A DNA stretch of 64,000 nucleotides from Prevotella jejuni (GTDB taxonomy: Bacteria; Bacteroidota; Bacteroidia; Bacteroidales; Bacteroidaceae), in assembly GCF_900187995.1 (NCBI RefSeq), contig NZ_FZNZ01000005.1, forward strand, positions 1-64,000. Direction: 5' to 3'. Shown here in pieces: positions 18,239 through 27,684 of this stretch (positions are counted from its first letter, which is position 1; each line of letters opens with the position of its first letter). The notes beneath the pieces are model-generated. The model worked only from the letters and a program-made list of their open reading frames with translations, did no database searches and had not been told where the DNA came from. The position numbers and the translations under genes are program-made.

Positions 18239-19297
18239 TTAAAGTTTGTCTGCTCTTGGGTTATACTGGTAGCGCATCTTTGCTAACACTTCCTTCCATG
18301 GGCCAACCTTCCATGTTCCATCGCTCTGCTTAGCGTTCTTCATCACGCGATAACGATAGTGGAGGCGGAACTCCTTAAAGTAGGTTGGATTGGTTGAAGC
18401 ACTACCACCTAACTCATTAAGCAAGAATGTGTTGTTATACTCACCAACTGGAGTAAGCATCTCTACCTCGAGTGAATCCTGCTTGAAAGGCTTCAGTGTT
18501 ACGTTGTAAGCTGAAGGATTAGTAACAGTCTTTGAACCGATGGTAGCAACGATACTCTTCACATTAATGTCATGGAGCGCCTTTTCGTAGTTATCCCACT
18601 TCTCGTCACCAGCAAGGAAACGAACAGCATTAGCCGCTACAGGGAAGGCACGGACAGTATTGGTAGGTCGAGTGGTTGACTTGGTCTCAACGTTTGTCAC
18701 CTGAGAAGATACTAACTGATAGTTCCAATTCTCTGCTGTTGAACCGTAATTGTTCTTCCATAGAATCTTAACCAGTACGTGATTCAACTGAACACCTAAC
18801 TTATTATTGTCGGTTGCGATTGCACTTGCATCATGGCTGACAATCTTGTAGTCGAGGAAATAGACACTGTCAGGAGACAGAGTACCAAGGTTCTTCAACT
18901 TGATATCAAAGTAGCACTTGTTTGACCCAGCTGGGATAGTACCCGCCATCTGTGGGTCTTCATAGCAGTCGGCTGGGAGAAGACGCGCAAACTTAGTACT
19001 GTCGATATCGAAGTTTGACTTATTATACGCATTGAAGAGTGAGTCGTCATGAGCGATAGACACGTGATAGTCACGGTCGGCAAGCTGTGAACCACTCAAG
19101 TTAGCCACTAACTTGACAGAAGCCGTCCCCTGCTCCACAGCAGAGAGTTCTACTGTGGTGCGGTCATAGATACGGTTGGAACCTGCCATCAAGCCTACCT
19201 TATGAGGATAGAAGTTCTGCTCAAAGTCATAATTGTTACATGATGACAATGCTACAGCAGCTAAGGCACATCCTAATATATACTTGTATTTTTTCAT
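18239..19297 (-). CDS. DUF1735/DUF4361-type surface lipoprotein
   Basis: A 352-residue lipoprotein (lipobox ALSSC, residue about 20). The N-terminal half (30-165) looks like a DUF1735-type beta-sandwich with the usual VELSAVEQGTASVKL-like start and a YFLDYKIVSHD strand. The C-terminal half matches the DUF4361 type in length and in WNYQL and RLHYRYR motifs. Such proteins sit directly after SusD in Bacteroidota utilisation loci and act as accessory surface binders. It has 23-nt gaps on both sides, so it is cotranscribed. No enzyme motif is seen. Confidence 0.78.
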   Translation of the reverse strand: MKKYKYILGCALAAVALSSCNNYDFEQNFYPHKVGLMAGSNRIYDRTTVELSAVEQGTASVKLVANLSGSQLADRDYHVSIAHDDSLFNAYNKSNFDIDSTKFARLLPADCYEDPQMAGTIPAGSNKCYFDIKLKNLGTLSPDSVYFLDYKIVSHDASAIATDNNKLGVQLNHVLVKILWKNNYGSTAENWNYQLVSSQVTNVETKSTTRPTNTVRAFPVAANAVRFLAGDEKWDNYEKALHDINVKSIVATIGSKTVTNPSAYNVTLKPFKQDSLEVEMLTPVGEYNNTFLLNELGGSASTNPTYFKEFRLHYRYRVMKNAKQSDGTWKVGPWKEVLAKMRYQYNPRADKL

Positions 19298-19320
19298 AAA
19301 TAGTTACAATATTAACGTTA

Positions 19321-21351
19321 TTAACGATCCCAACCTGGGTTCTGATCCATCTTAGGGCTCTTAACCAACTCACGATGTATGAGTGGAAGGAATACCATTC
19401 GTGGGAGAGCCTTACGGTCGCGGATATTCTGTTCGTTGATGGTTACGAGGTTGAAGAATGGACCATCGTTGTTACCTTTCTTCTCGCTGTAAACATCAAG
19501 ACCACGCCAATTAGAGCTGTTAGCGTCTTCTGTGAAGTAAGTACCCCAACGACGTGTGTCGAAGTAACGGTGACCTTCATTGAAGAGCTCAACCTGACGT
19601 TCGTTCTTGATAACCTCATCGAAAGCATTCTCAGAGCTGAGTGTTGCAGCCTCAACGCCTGGCAAGCCCACACGATAGCGTATCATATTGAAGTAACGAG
19701 CCATAGCTGCCTCGTCACGGGTCACTGCTACGTCTACGAGACGACCGTTTGCATCCCATGTCTTCACGTTCTCTGAACCTTGAACATGGTTGTCGGCCTC
19801 ACAGAAACTCAACAGTATTTCAGCATAACGGATGATTGGGAATGGCTTAGGAATAACCGAAGCACCATCCTTACCATGCCAAGAGTCATCTGGGTGGATG
19901 TACTTGAATGGTACGTAACCACTGATACAGTAGTCGTTAGGGTTGTTACCTGCTGCGTTCTTACCAGCCTTAGAGTCATCAATAGAGTACCAGAAAGTCT
20001 GGTTGTTATAACTTCCATCGGTGGTAGAGTTCATCTTCCAGATACGACCAGGGAAGCCGATGCTTGCATAGAAGCGTGCTGAGCGGTTTACATAGGCTAA
20101 TGGTGTACCGTTGGCCATGTCACAATCGCCGATAGACTTCTTCTGATTGATATGCTTGGTTAGGTCGGCTTCATAGAGTGGAGACTCTGCTGGCTTCTTA
20201 CCATCCTTCATCAAGAAGCAATCAATCACACGCTGAGGTACTGACATACCACCCCATCCACCATAGTTAACAGGGAATGAGTGACGAGAATAGGTCATTA
20301 CAGGACCAGAATACTCATCGGCCCAGATAAGCTCACGGTTTACCTTTGCTGTACCCTCGCCATTGAACATATCAGCAAAGGAATGATATGGGTCGATACC
20401 ACCTGCACCATCAGGGAACTTAGCCGTTGGAACTGATGCGTCAAGTGGATATGGATTATCCTTATCAGCGTCGACTGTGTAAAGCGTATAGTAGTTTAGG
20501 TCGATGACCTGCTTTGCTGCGGCTGCAGCGACAGCCCAACGCTTTGCGTCGTAAGTCTGGTTTACATAATACTTGCCATCGCTCTTACGCTTCCACTCAC
20601 CAAAGCAACGCTTTGCATAAGTACCACCATTGAAGGTTGGAGAAGCCTGCAAGAGACGAAGACGTGCGATAAGTGCTAAGGCAGTACCCTTTGTTGGACG
20701 ACCGAAGTAAGCTGTTGACTGCTCGCTTGGACGTTTCAAACCCGGAAGTGACTGTGCAAACTCATTACAGATATAGTCGATTGACTCATCCATTGTTGCA
20801 CGCTCGCGGTCATAGTAATCAGCCTTTTCACTGGTTGATACAACCTCGTCACCGACAATCAGACAAGGACCCCAGTTCTGCAACAATACGTAGTAAGCAT
20901 AACCACGGATAAAGTGAACCATTGCTTTATAGTCTGCCTTATCATTGTTAGACATATCACCAATCTTGTCAACCTTCTCTAACATAAGGTTGCATCGTCT
21001 GATAATCTTATACATCTGATACCACTGTCCCCAGTTAGGAACGTTCTCAGCATTAACATTACCTACTGTGAACTTTGCTCCCCAGAACTCGTTGGTCTGC
21101 CAACGTACACAGATCTCATCAGAGGCCGTCTCTCCTGGATTCCAAGAGTTACCCCAGATGTTACCAGCTGATGGGAACATCGTTGGTGTAGCAAAGAGAT
21201 AACCATTTGCATTCTGGGCTGAGTGGAAGACTGAGTCTTCCTTGAAGATAGCATTAAAGTTGTCGTCTTGGTCCAAGAAGTTACATGACGTGAAGGTCAT
21301 TCCTGCGAACAAGGCTGCAACAGTGCCCAAAGCTAATATATGTTTTTTCAT
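19321..21351 (-). CDS. susD: SusD/RagB outer-membrane lipoprotein
   Basis: A 676-residue lipoprotein (lipobox FTSC, residue about 23) with the SusD build: an N-terminal TPR-like helical part (WYQMYKIIRRCNLMLEKVDKI, then HFIRGYAYYVLLQNWG), a variable insert region and the C-terminal SusD domain (VINERQ-like KNERQVELFNEGHRYFDTRRWG). It caps the partner SusC transporter, binds glycan at the surface and passes it inward. At 676 residues it is longer than classical SusD (about 550), which fits large or glycoprotein ligands. The gap to SusC is 30 nt. The symbol denotes the family, not proven starch use. Confidence 0.93.
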   Translation of the reverse strand: MKKHILALGTVAALFAGMTFTSCNFLDQDDNFNAIFKEDSVFHSAQNANGYLFATPTMFPSAGNIWGNSWNPGETASDEICVRWQTNEFWGAKFTVGNVNAENVPNWGQWYQMYKIIRRCNLMLEKVDKIGDMSNNDKADYKAMVHFIRGYAYYVLLQNWGPCLIVGDEVVSTSEKADYYDRERATMDESIDYICNEFAQSLPGLKRPSEQSTAYFGRPTKGTALALIARLRLLQASPTFNGGTYAKRCFGEWKRKSDGKYYVNQTYDAKRWAVAAAAAKQVIDLNYYTLYTVDADKDNPYPLDASVPTAKFPDGAGGIDPYHSFADMFNGEGTAKVNRELIWADEYSGPVMTYSRHSFPVNYGGWGGMSVPQRVIDCFLMKDGKKPAESPLYEADLTKHINQKKSIGDCDMANGTPLAYVNRSARFYASIGFPGRIWKMNSTTDGSYNNQTFWYSIDDSKAGKNAAGNNPNDYCISGYVPFKYIHPDDSWHGKDGASVIPKPFPIIRYAEILLSFCEADNHVQGSENVKTWDANGRLVDVAVTRDEAAMARYFNMIRYRVGLPGVEAATLSSENAFDEVIKNERQVELFNEGHRYFDTRRWGTYFTEDANSSNWRGLDVYSEKKGNNDGPFFNLVTINEQNIRDRKALPRMVFLPLIHRELVKSPKMDQNPGWDR

Positions 21352-21381
21352 TATTACAATCTAATTAAAGAGGTGGAACCT

Positions 21382-24300
21382 TTAGAATCTAAAGTACATT
21401 TGCAATGAGTAGGTGGTTGGGATTGGATAAGCCGCACCATTGTACCAAGCCTGCTCTGGGTCGAAGTACTTTGCACTGTCGATAGTGAAGAGGTTGTTAA
21501 TTACAAAGTCACACTCTAATGAACTAAGTCCTGCTGCACGCAACCACTTACGATGGCGGAATATATAGCGGAAGTTCAACTCTTGGAAACGAAGGAATGA
21601 ACCGTTCTTCTTCCAGAATGTGGAGAGTTGTGAGTTGTTTGTATTTGAGCCGTAAGACAGACGTGGGAACATGGCGTTAGGGTTCTCCGTTGAAGGATCG
21701 CCTGAATACCATGATGGTATCCAACGGTTCTTTGGATTGTTCACCATCTTCAATACATTACCCATCTCACCATTATAGAATGGAATCCAGCCTGCGTCGT
21801 GACCCATACCTACTCGGTAGTAGTTTACACCGGTATTACCTTTGAAGAGCAAACTTACGGTAAAGTCCTTATAGTTGAACTCTCCACCAATACCGAACAT
21901 GACACGAGGAACGTTGTTACCGTAAGATAGTGGCACACGGTCGTCACTGTTGATGACACCATCACCATTCACGTCGCGGTACTTGATATCACCAGGACGC
22001 ACAACTCCGAAGGCTGCTGTCTGGTCTGGGCTCTGACGAATATCGTCTTCATTCTTGAAGAGACCCTCAGAGATGTAACCACGCAATACACTGTATGGCA
22101 TACCTGTCACGCTCTGATAATCGTAAGCAAGCTTATTCTCCTCGAAGTAGTCTACAATATTCTGTGACCATGTATAGTTAGCACGAACGGTATAGTTCAT
22201 GTCTTTGCTTATCTTGTGGAAATAAGAGATGTTTCCATCTGAACCAAAAGAGTGCATACGACCCACGTTAGACTTTGGATAGGTCACCATACCAGCATAC
22301 TCTGGCAATGTAACACGGTTCTGGAAGATGTGGTCACGTGTATCACGGAAGAAGTCAACTGTCAACTTGATAGCATCATTGAAGAAGTTAGCATCGATAC
22401 CAACGTTCAACTTCTTAGCAACCTCCCACTTCAAGTTATCAGCACCTGTCTGCTTCTCAACGATACCTTGTCCGTTATAACCCCATGTCGTAGCAGCGTG
22501 GTTGTTAATAATGGTCAAGTATGGGAAACGAGAATCTTTATCTGCAATCTGGTCGTTACCTGCAAGACCGTATGAACCACGAATCTTGAAGAAGTTAACG
22601 AATGGGAGGTGTTGCTGTACCCACTTATAGGATGTTGGAGCCCAACCCACAGCTATTGATGGGAAAAAGCCGAAACGCTCACCCTTAGGGAAGATGTCTG
22701 AACCAGTGTAACCGAAGTTAGCATCTACGAAGTAAGTAGAGTTATAACCCCATGACAAACGACCTGATACATTCTGACGACGCTTAGGGATAGCTGCGAT
22801 ACCGAGTGCATCACCATTGCCCCACTCTGACCCCTTTGTGTCTTCCATGTAATAGAAGAGAAGTGCACCGAGGTTATGAGCACCGATACTTGTGTTATAG
22901 TCTAACTTAGCCTCCATGTAGTACTTTCTCCAAGATTCATTGTCTGAAGAGTAAAACATATCCTGCTGCTTAGAACGTAAGGTCTTGATGAGGTCACCTG
23001 TTGATGTACGACCTGTAGCGCGATAGTAGTCTGGTCTAACGAAACGACGCTCACTGAAACCTGATGTGCGGTCATTAACAGCCTGAACAGAACCCACGAG
23101 TCCCTTGAGAATACCACCAAAGCGGTGTGTGAACTTCAAGGTAATCATATTACGAGTGTTATCAGCTGAGTTGTAACCCTGATAGTTAAGGGCTGCAAAT
23201 GGAGAGATAAGGTCGTTCTGACCGTAGGTTGGCAATGTTCCGTCAGCGTATGTAACAGGGAACATCAATGGATTCAGCTGGAGTACATCCTCCCACACTT
23301 GGTTGGTATTCTTACCTCCCGGAGTTGTATAGTTTGATATGCTACCATCAACACCAAAGTAAAGCTCTGAACGCTTGGTGAGGTTCATGTTAATATTTGC
23401 ACGATAAGTCAACTGATCGTAGGACAATGGCTGATGGAACTGGTTTTCCTTCTGACGATAGGCAGCACCCTCATGGCGATAACCTACTGACACGAAGTAC
23501 TGTGCAACATCTCCACCACCACGCGCACTGGCGTAGTAGTTCTCTTGCAAAGAGTTTCTCTTGATAATCTCGTCAATCCAGTTTACGTTTGGATAAAGCT
23601 CTGGATCGAGGTTGTTCTTGATGATATCCAACTGAATTGGCGTATAGATGTCGGCCTCTCCTGACATTGCACGTGCCTCATTGGCCAACCTTGCATAGTC
23701 GTAAGACGATAGATACTCTGGTAACTTATTGAGATGTGAGAGCTTAACGGTCGCACGAGCTGTAACCTGTATCTTCTCCTTTGAACCGCGCTTGGTAGTT
23801 ACCAATACAACACCATTAGCACCACGCACACCATAAACGGCTGTTGCTGCAGCATCCTTCAATATTGAGATGCTCTCAACGTCGTCTACATCAATATCAT
23901 TGAGGCTACCCTCGATACCATCAATGAGGACCAAGGCGCTTGCACCAGCACCAAAGGTTGACACACCACGTACCCAGAAGTTAGATAGGTTCTGACCTGG
24001 CTCTCCTGAGAGCTGCATGGTGATAACACCTGGCATACGGCCTCCAATCATGTTCACGAGAGAGGTTCCTGGCGTGCGCAACTCCTCCATATTAATAGTA
24101 GAGACAGCACCCACTACTGACACCTTCTTCTGTGACACAAGACCAGTAACGACTACTTCGTCGATAGCATTGGTCTTAGCTACCTTGAACTTCACCGATA
24201 GTGAAGGCTCGTCCTTAAGGATTGTTCGCTGCACGGTCTCCATACCTACGTACTCGAACTGAAGTGTAGCACCTGGCTTAACCTTAATAGCAAACTTACC

Positions 24301-24498
24301 ATCCAGGTCGGTTATGGTTCCTGTTCCTGGTTCGTTCTTTACACGAACGGTAGCACCAATACATGGCTCACCCGTATCATCATAGACGACACCTGCTACC
24401 GAGAACTGCTTTGCAGTACTATTATCTTGCGAATAGGCTTGGACTCCATAGGTTAATAGAGCCAACATGAGACACAAGACATATAATGTTCTTCTCAT
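21382..24498 (-). CDS. susC: SusC/RagA TonB-dependent transporter
   Basis: A 1038-residue outer-membrane transporter. Signal peptide at 1-24; carboxypeptidase-regulatory-like domain at about 33-110 (VAGVVYDDTGEPCIGATV); TonB-box-like EVVVTGL; plug domain with the SusC signatures LIDGIEG, DVESISILKDAAATAVYG and GANGVVLVTTKRG; then a 22-strand barrel ending in LQMYFRF with the terminal Phe used for barrel assembly. With SusD it imports oligosaccharides or glycopeptides using TonB energy. There is no SusR, HTCS or sigma/anti-sigma gene beside it, so regulation is not visible in this window. Confidence 0.95.
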   Translation of the reverse strand: MRRTLYVLCLMLALLTYGVQAYSQDNSTAKQFSVAGVVYDDTGEPCIGATVRVKNEPGTGTITDLDGKFAIKVKPGATLQFEYVGMETVQRTILKDEPSLSVKFKVAKTNAIDEVVVTGLVSQKKVSVVGAVSTINMEELRTPGTSLVNMIGGRMPGVITMQLSGEPGQNLSNFWVRGVSTFGAGASALVLIDGIEGSLNDIDVDDVESISILKDAAATAVYGVRGANGVVLVTTKRGSKEKIQVTARATVKLSHLNKLPEYLSSYDYARLANEARAMSGEADIYTPIQLDIIKNNLDPELYPNVNWIDEIIKRNSLQENYYASARGGGDVAQYFVSVGYRHEGAAYRQKENQFHQPLSYDQLTYRANINMNLTKRSELYFGVDGSISNYTTPGGKNTNQVWEDVLQLNPLMFPVTYADGTLPTYGQNDLISPFAALNYQGYNSADNTRNMITLKFTHRFGGILKGLVGSVQAVNDRTSGFSERRFVRPDYYRATGRTSTGDLIKTLRSKQQDMFYSSDNESWRKYYMEAKLDYNTSIGAHNLGALLFYYMEDTKGSEWGNGDALGIAAIPKRRQNVSGRLSWGYNSTYFVDANFGYTGSDIFPKGERFGFFPSIAVGWAPTSYKWVQQHLPFVNFFKIRGSYGLAGNDQIADKDSRFPYLTIINNHAATTWGYNGQGIVEKQTGADNLKWEVAKKLNVGIDANFFNDAIKLTVDFFRDTRDHIFQNRVTLPEYAGMVTYPKSNVGRMHSFGSDGNISYFHKISKDMNYTVRANYTWSQNIVDYFEENKLAYDYQSVTGMPYSVLRGYISEGLFKNEDDIRQSPDQTAAFGVVRPGDIKYRDVNGDGVINSDDRVPLSYGNNVPRVMFGIGGEFNYKDFTVSLLFKGNTGVNYYRVGMGHDAGWIPFYNGEMGNVLKMVNNPKNRWIPSWYSGDPSTENPNAMFPRLSYGSNTNNSQLSTFWKKNGSFLRFQELNFRYIFRHRKWLRAAGLSSLECDFVINNLFTIDSAKYFDPEQAWYNGAAYPIPTTYSLQMYFRF

Positions 24499-24534
24499 AT
24501 ATATCTATGTTTGTAGTATTTATTAGGCTTTTAG

Positions 24535-26025
24535 CTATTTGATTGATAACTCTCGTATCACTTGGTTCTTCGAGTCGGCGACATAGACCGTACTCCCATC
24601 GGCACTCACCGCGACGCCCGTCGGCCAATTAAACTTGGCTAACTCGACACCACCATCTTGGAAGCCTGCACTCTGTGGAACACCGATTGGGGTGGTTACA
24701 CGGGCGTTCTTGCCTTGCGTGGTATCAATCATACGGATACACTGGTTACCTGAGTCGGCAATATAGAGCTTGCCGTCCTTGGTGAAGGTCATCTGACGTG
24801 GATAACAGAACTTGGCATTCTTCAATGCTCCATCTTCCCATCCCTTACCTTCGGTGACGTTTACTGTACCGAAAGAAGAAATACCTGCGTATGGCTCACC
24901 TTGGTAAGTCAGAGAATCCTTGTCTGACAACTGGTCTACATCAACATACCAAATCTGATGGGCATCGGTAAATGAGATGAACAAACGGTTAGGCTGTGTA
25001 GGGCTGAATGTACAGAAAGCATCTGAACCACCTGAACCCTTAGGACCATCCTTACCTACACGCTTCAAGAGCAGCTCAGCCTTACGTGTCTTAGGATTAA
25101 TACGGATAAGCTGACCCTTAAACATCACAGAGTAAATCATCTGGTCGTTCTTATTAATCACGAAGCAGTACTTCCAGTTGCTATTATCAAGGTCAGAATA
25201 ACCGTTAGGATTAATGAACTGCTGCTTGTGAACGGCATAGCCTTGGTCTTTCAACAAACTATAATACTTACGCCCACTATCGTCTGGTACGTAAACACCC
25301 TCATAACCATCAAGTGTTGAGTAAGCTGGTGCATTAATCTTGTCGCTATTCACCTGAAGGATAGAAACCTCATCCTTCTTCAAGTTAGCCTTCAATACCA
25401 TACCACCAATATTCTCATTCTTCTCATTACGGCACTGAATATCACAGTTTGTACCGTTTGCGTTAAGACCATCATTGAAAGTATGCTGTACAACAAAGAT
25501 ATTGTTATCATTGTCGATACAAAGGTAAGCAGGAGCTGAGAGGTTTGAAGTCAACAGTTTGTCAGCCTTTGTAGCATGTGCATCACTTGTCTGTGTACCC
25601 ACGATAGTCGTTACGGCAGTCTGTGTGATGTACTTAAAGTCACGGGTTCCTTCACCTTTAATAGTGTCGTTACCGTTCGCACGTGTCACTTCAAGCTTGA
25701 TGTTACGCTTGTAAGTCAAGCCTGCTGGCACATAACAATAGAGCTTCTCGCCATTAGAGGATACAAGTCCACCTCGGTGACGACCTCCATCTTCATCAAC
25801 ATACCATAGTGAAAGACCAGTGGTATCAGTACCAAAGTTCTTTCCAGTGATAATCATTGGCGTAGCAATACCACCACTGTCTGGATAGAAGTCATTAATG
25901 ACAATTGGTTGCGAAGGGTCAAAGGAGCCTCCAACACTACCCCCTACTTCCTTATCAGAACAGGAGGCCCATGCAAGTGAACCCAATAAGACCATCCACA
26001 AATAAGATTTGAAAAGTCTCTTCAT
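24535..26025 (-). CDS. IPT/TIG and NHL-repeat surface lipoprotein
   Basis: A 496-residue lipoprotein (lipobox AWASC, residue 21). Residues 38-135 form an IPT/TIG Ig-like domain (INDFYPDSGG, MIITGKNFG). About 165-496 forms an NHL-type beta-propeller, most clearly in PRQMTFTKDGKLYIADSG and PTGVAVSADGSTVYVADS. It is the first gene of the operon, 36 nt before SusC. IPT/NHL lipoproteins of this build are repeatedly found in host-glycan utilisation loci and are thought to help bind ligand at the surface. No enzymatic residues can be named. Confidence 0.82.
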   Translation of the reverse strand: MKRLFKSYLWMVLLGSLAWASCSDKEVGGSVGGSFDPSQPIVINDFYPDSGGIATPMIITGKNFGTDTTGLSLWYVDEDGGRHRGGLVSSNGEKLYCYVPAGLTYKRNIKLEVTRANGNDTIKGEGTRDFKYITQTAVTTIVGTQTSDAHATKADKLLTSNLSAPAYLCIDNDNNIFVVQHTFNDGLNANGTNCDIQCRNEKNENIGGMVLKANLKKDEVSILQVNSDKINAPAYSTLDGYEGVYVPDDSGRKYYSLLKDQGYAVHKQQFINPNGYSDLDNSNWKYCFVINKNDQMIYSVMFKGQLIRINPKTRKAELLLKRVGKDGPKGSGGSDAFCTFSPTQPNRLFISFTDAHQIWYVDVDQLSDKDSLTYQGEPYAGISSFGTVNVTEGKGWEDGALKNAKFCYPRQMTFTKDGKLYIADSGNQCIRMIDTTQGKNARVTTPIGVPQSAGFQDGGVELAKFNWPTGVAVSADGSTVYVADSKNQVIRELSIK

Positions 26026-26135
26026 AGAAATGGTTTAGTTTAATTGATTATTGTTTTTAATTATTTCATTGCTTCTTTTTAGGTAAGTTTCTGCCTTTAG
26101 GTAAATAGTCAGTACTTTATCTTTTTGAAGGTTGA

Positions 26136-26143
26136 CAAATTTA
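26136..26143 (-). promoter_or_regulatory. Probable promoter of the M60/SusCD operon
   Basis: The minus strand reads TAAATTTG, a match to TAnnTTTG, about 110 nt before the IPT/NHL start codon. A correctly spaced TTG is not seen, so the promoter may need an activator. The sequence around it is AT-rich. Confidence 0.4.
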
Positions 26144-26263
26144 GAAAATAATTTTAAGATATGTATTCAGTACAACTATTAATTAACTATTTTTAATCAA
26201 ATAACCCACTTTTCTGTGCATATCCACCTTATATATCGTATGCTTATACCAAAAAATCCTAAA

Positions 26264-27660
26264 TTAAAGGGTGTGGGAAGGACCCGAGGACAAGGTTGCC
26301 TCACCCCCAGCCCCTCTCCGAATGGAGAGGGGAGTAGTATGTGAGGTTACCCCTATGGAGGTGGCCCCTCCCCCAACCCCTCCCCCGCAGGGAGGGGCGT
26401 AATATGTGAGGTTACCCCTATTGGGCTGCTTGTGTGGGGCGTGGGGAGGTTTTTCTTTCACGCTGGTGATTTTTTTCTCTCACAGAGCGCACGGAGGTCA
26501 CGGAGGTTTTAAGCGCACGGTTTCGAGTCCACAGAACGCCTTCGGCATACAGAGTTCACAGAGCGTTACTGCTAATGTTGGTACGAATAAGGGACATAAT
26601 GAAGCCTACATCCTTTTTATAGGGGTATCTTGGTGATCACTCCCCTTCCCTTCGGGGGAGGGGAAGGGGGAGGGGCCGATGGCTGTTAGTGTAAGGTTTT
26701 TTCGCTAATCATTCTTTTCTACAATCGAGAATGAGCTGAGCTTGAAGCAAAAAGAGGCCCTTCTACGTTCGAATACATGCCCCTCTTGCACATTGAAAAC
26801 GCCCTTCTTGAAGCAAGAAGGGCATGTTCTCAAATGCTATTTGTAACTTGTTGATTTCAAAAATGTTACATACCCAATTACAGGAAGCATCACACCACAA
26901 TTTAGAGGGCATTTAGCTTCATTTAATGTAATGATTTTTTTCATCATACTAACTCCCCTCTCTCATATACATCACCCCCAACAGAGGCCTCACCCCCAGC
27001 CCCTCTCCGAATGGAGAGGGGAGTGATTACCGAGATACCCCTACATGTCTTCCAGATGTTTAGCAGCCCATCTTCTATCATTAGCAGGCTAATAGGGGTA
27101 ACCTCACATACTACTCCCCTCTCCACTCGGAGAGGGGCTGGGGGTGAGGCCTCTGTGAACTCTGTATGCCGAAGGCGTTCTGTGAGCTCGAAACGTGTGC
27201 CAAAAACCTCCGTGAACTCTGTGCGCTCTGTGAGAGAAAAAACCTCCCCAGCGAGTCTCACAATTATTCTTTTTCTCACAGAAAGACACAGATGAACAGA
27301 ACACACAGCATTCAAAGCAAGTAGTGGCCCCTCCCCCTTCCCCTCCCCCAAAGGGAGGGGCGTAATCACCGAGATACCCCTATGGGCTGGATGTAGGCTT
27401 CGTGTTGCCCCTTGTTCGGCGTCTACGATAGCTGAAACGCTCTGTGATATCTGTATGCCGGAGGCCTTCTGTGAGTTCGAAACAGTGCGCAAAGAGGTCT
27501 GTTCAATCTGTGAGTTCTGTGAGAGATAAAAGTTCCCAGCGTGAAAGATAAGACTTTCCACGCATGACACAAGCAGCCCAATAGGGGTAACCTCACATAT
27601 CACTCCCCTCCCTACGGGGGAGGGGCCGGGGGAGGGGCCAACTGGTGTAGAGTGTAGTGC
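26264..27660. repeat. Intergenic cluster of dispersed repeats
   Basis: About 1.4 kb without a supported gene. It holds at least six copies of the GC-rich hairpin element (26284-26340, 26360-26425, 26637-26680, 26985-27050, 27095-27150, 27325-27385, 27570-27640), with CCCCTCTCC/GGAGAGGGG or CCCCTCCCCC cores flanked by GTGAGGTTACCCCTAT or GAGATACCCCTA. It also holds three CACAGA-type elements (26470-26570, 27150-27300, 27430-27540). The copies occur in both orientations. Frames here are translations of these repeats. Confidence 0.8.
26801..26823. repeat. GCCCTTCTTG hairpin element
   Basis: Arms GCCCTTCTTG and CAAGAAGGGC enclose AAG and are followed by ATGTTCTC. The same hairpin, with small changes, recurs at 32088-32110 and twice at 45246-45302, and partly at 12284-12302. 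It is a small palindromic repeat family. Confidence 0.75.
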
Positions 27661-27684
27661 CAGCGTGTTTCTGGCGCAGTGCAT

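Noticed and set aside
26944..27684. 246-codon minus-strand frame before the IPT/NHL gene
   Set aside because: It consists of translated dispersed repeats (SPPAPLRVERG words occurring in several places).
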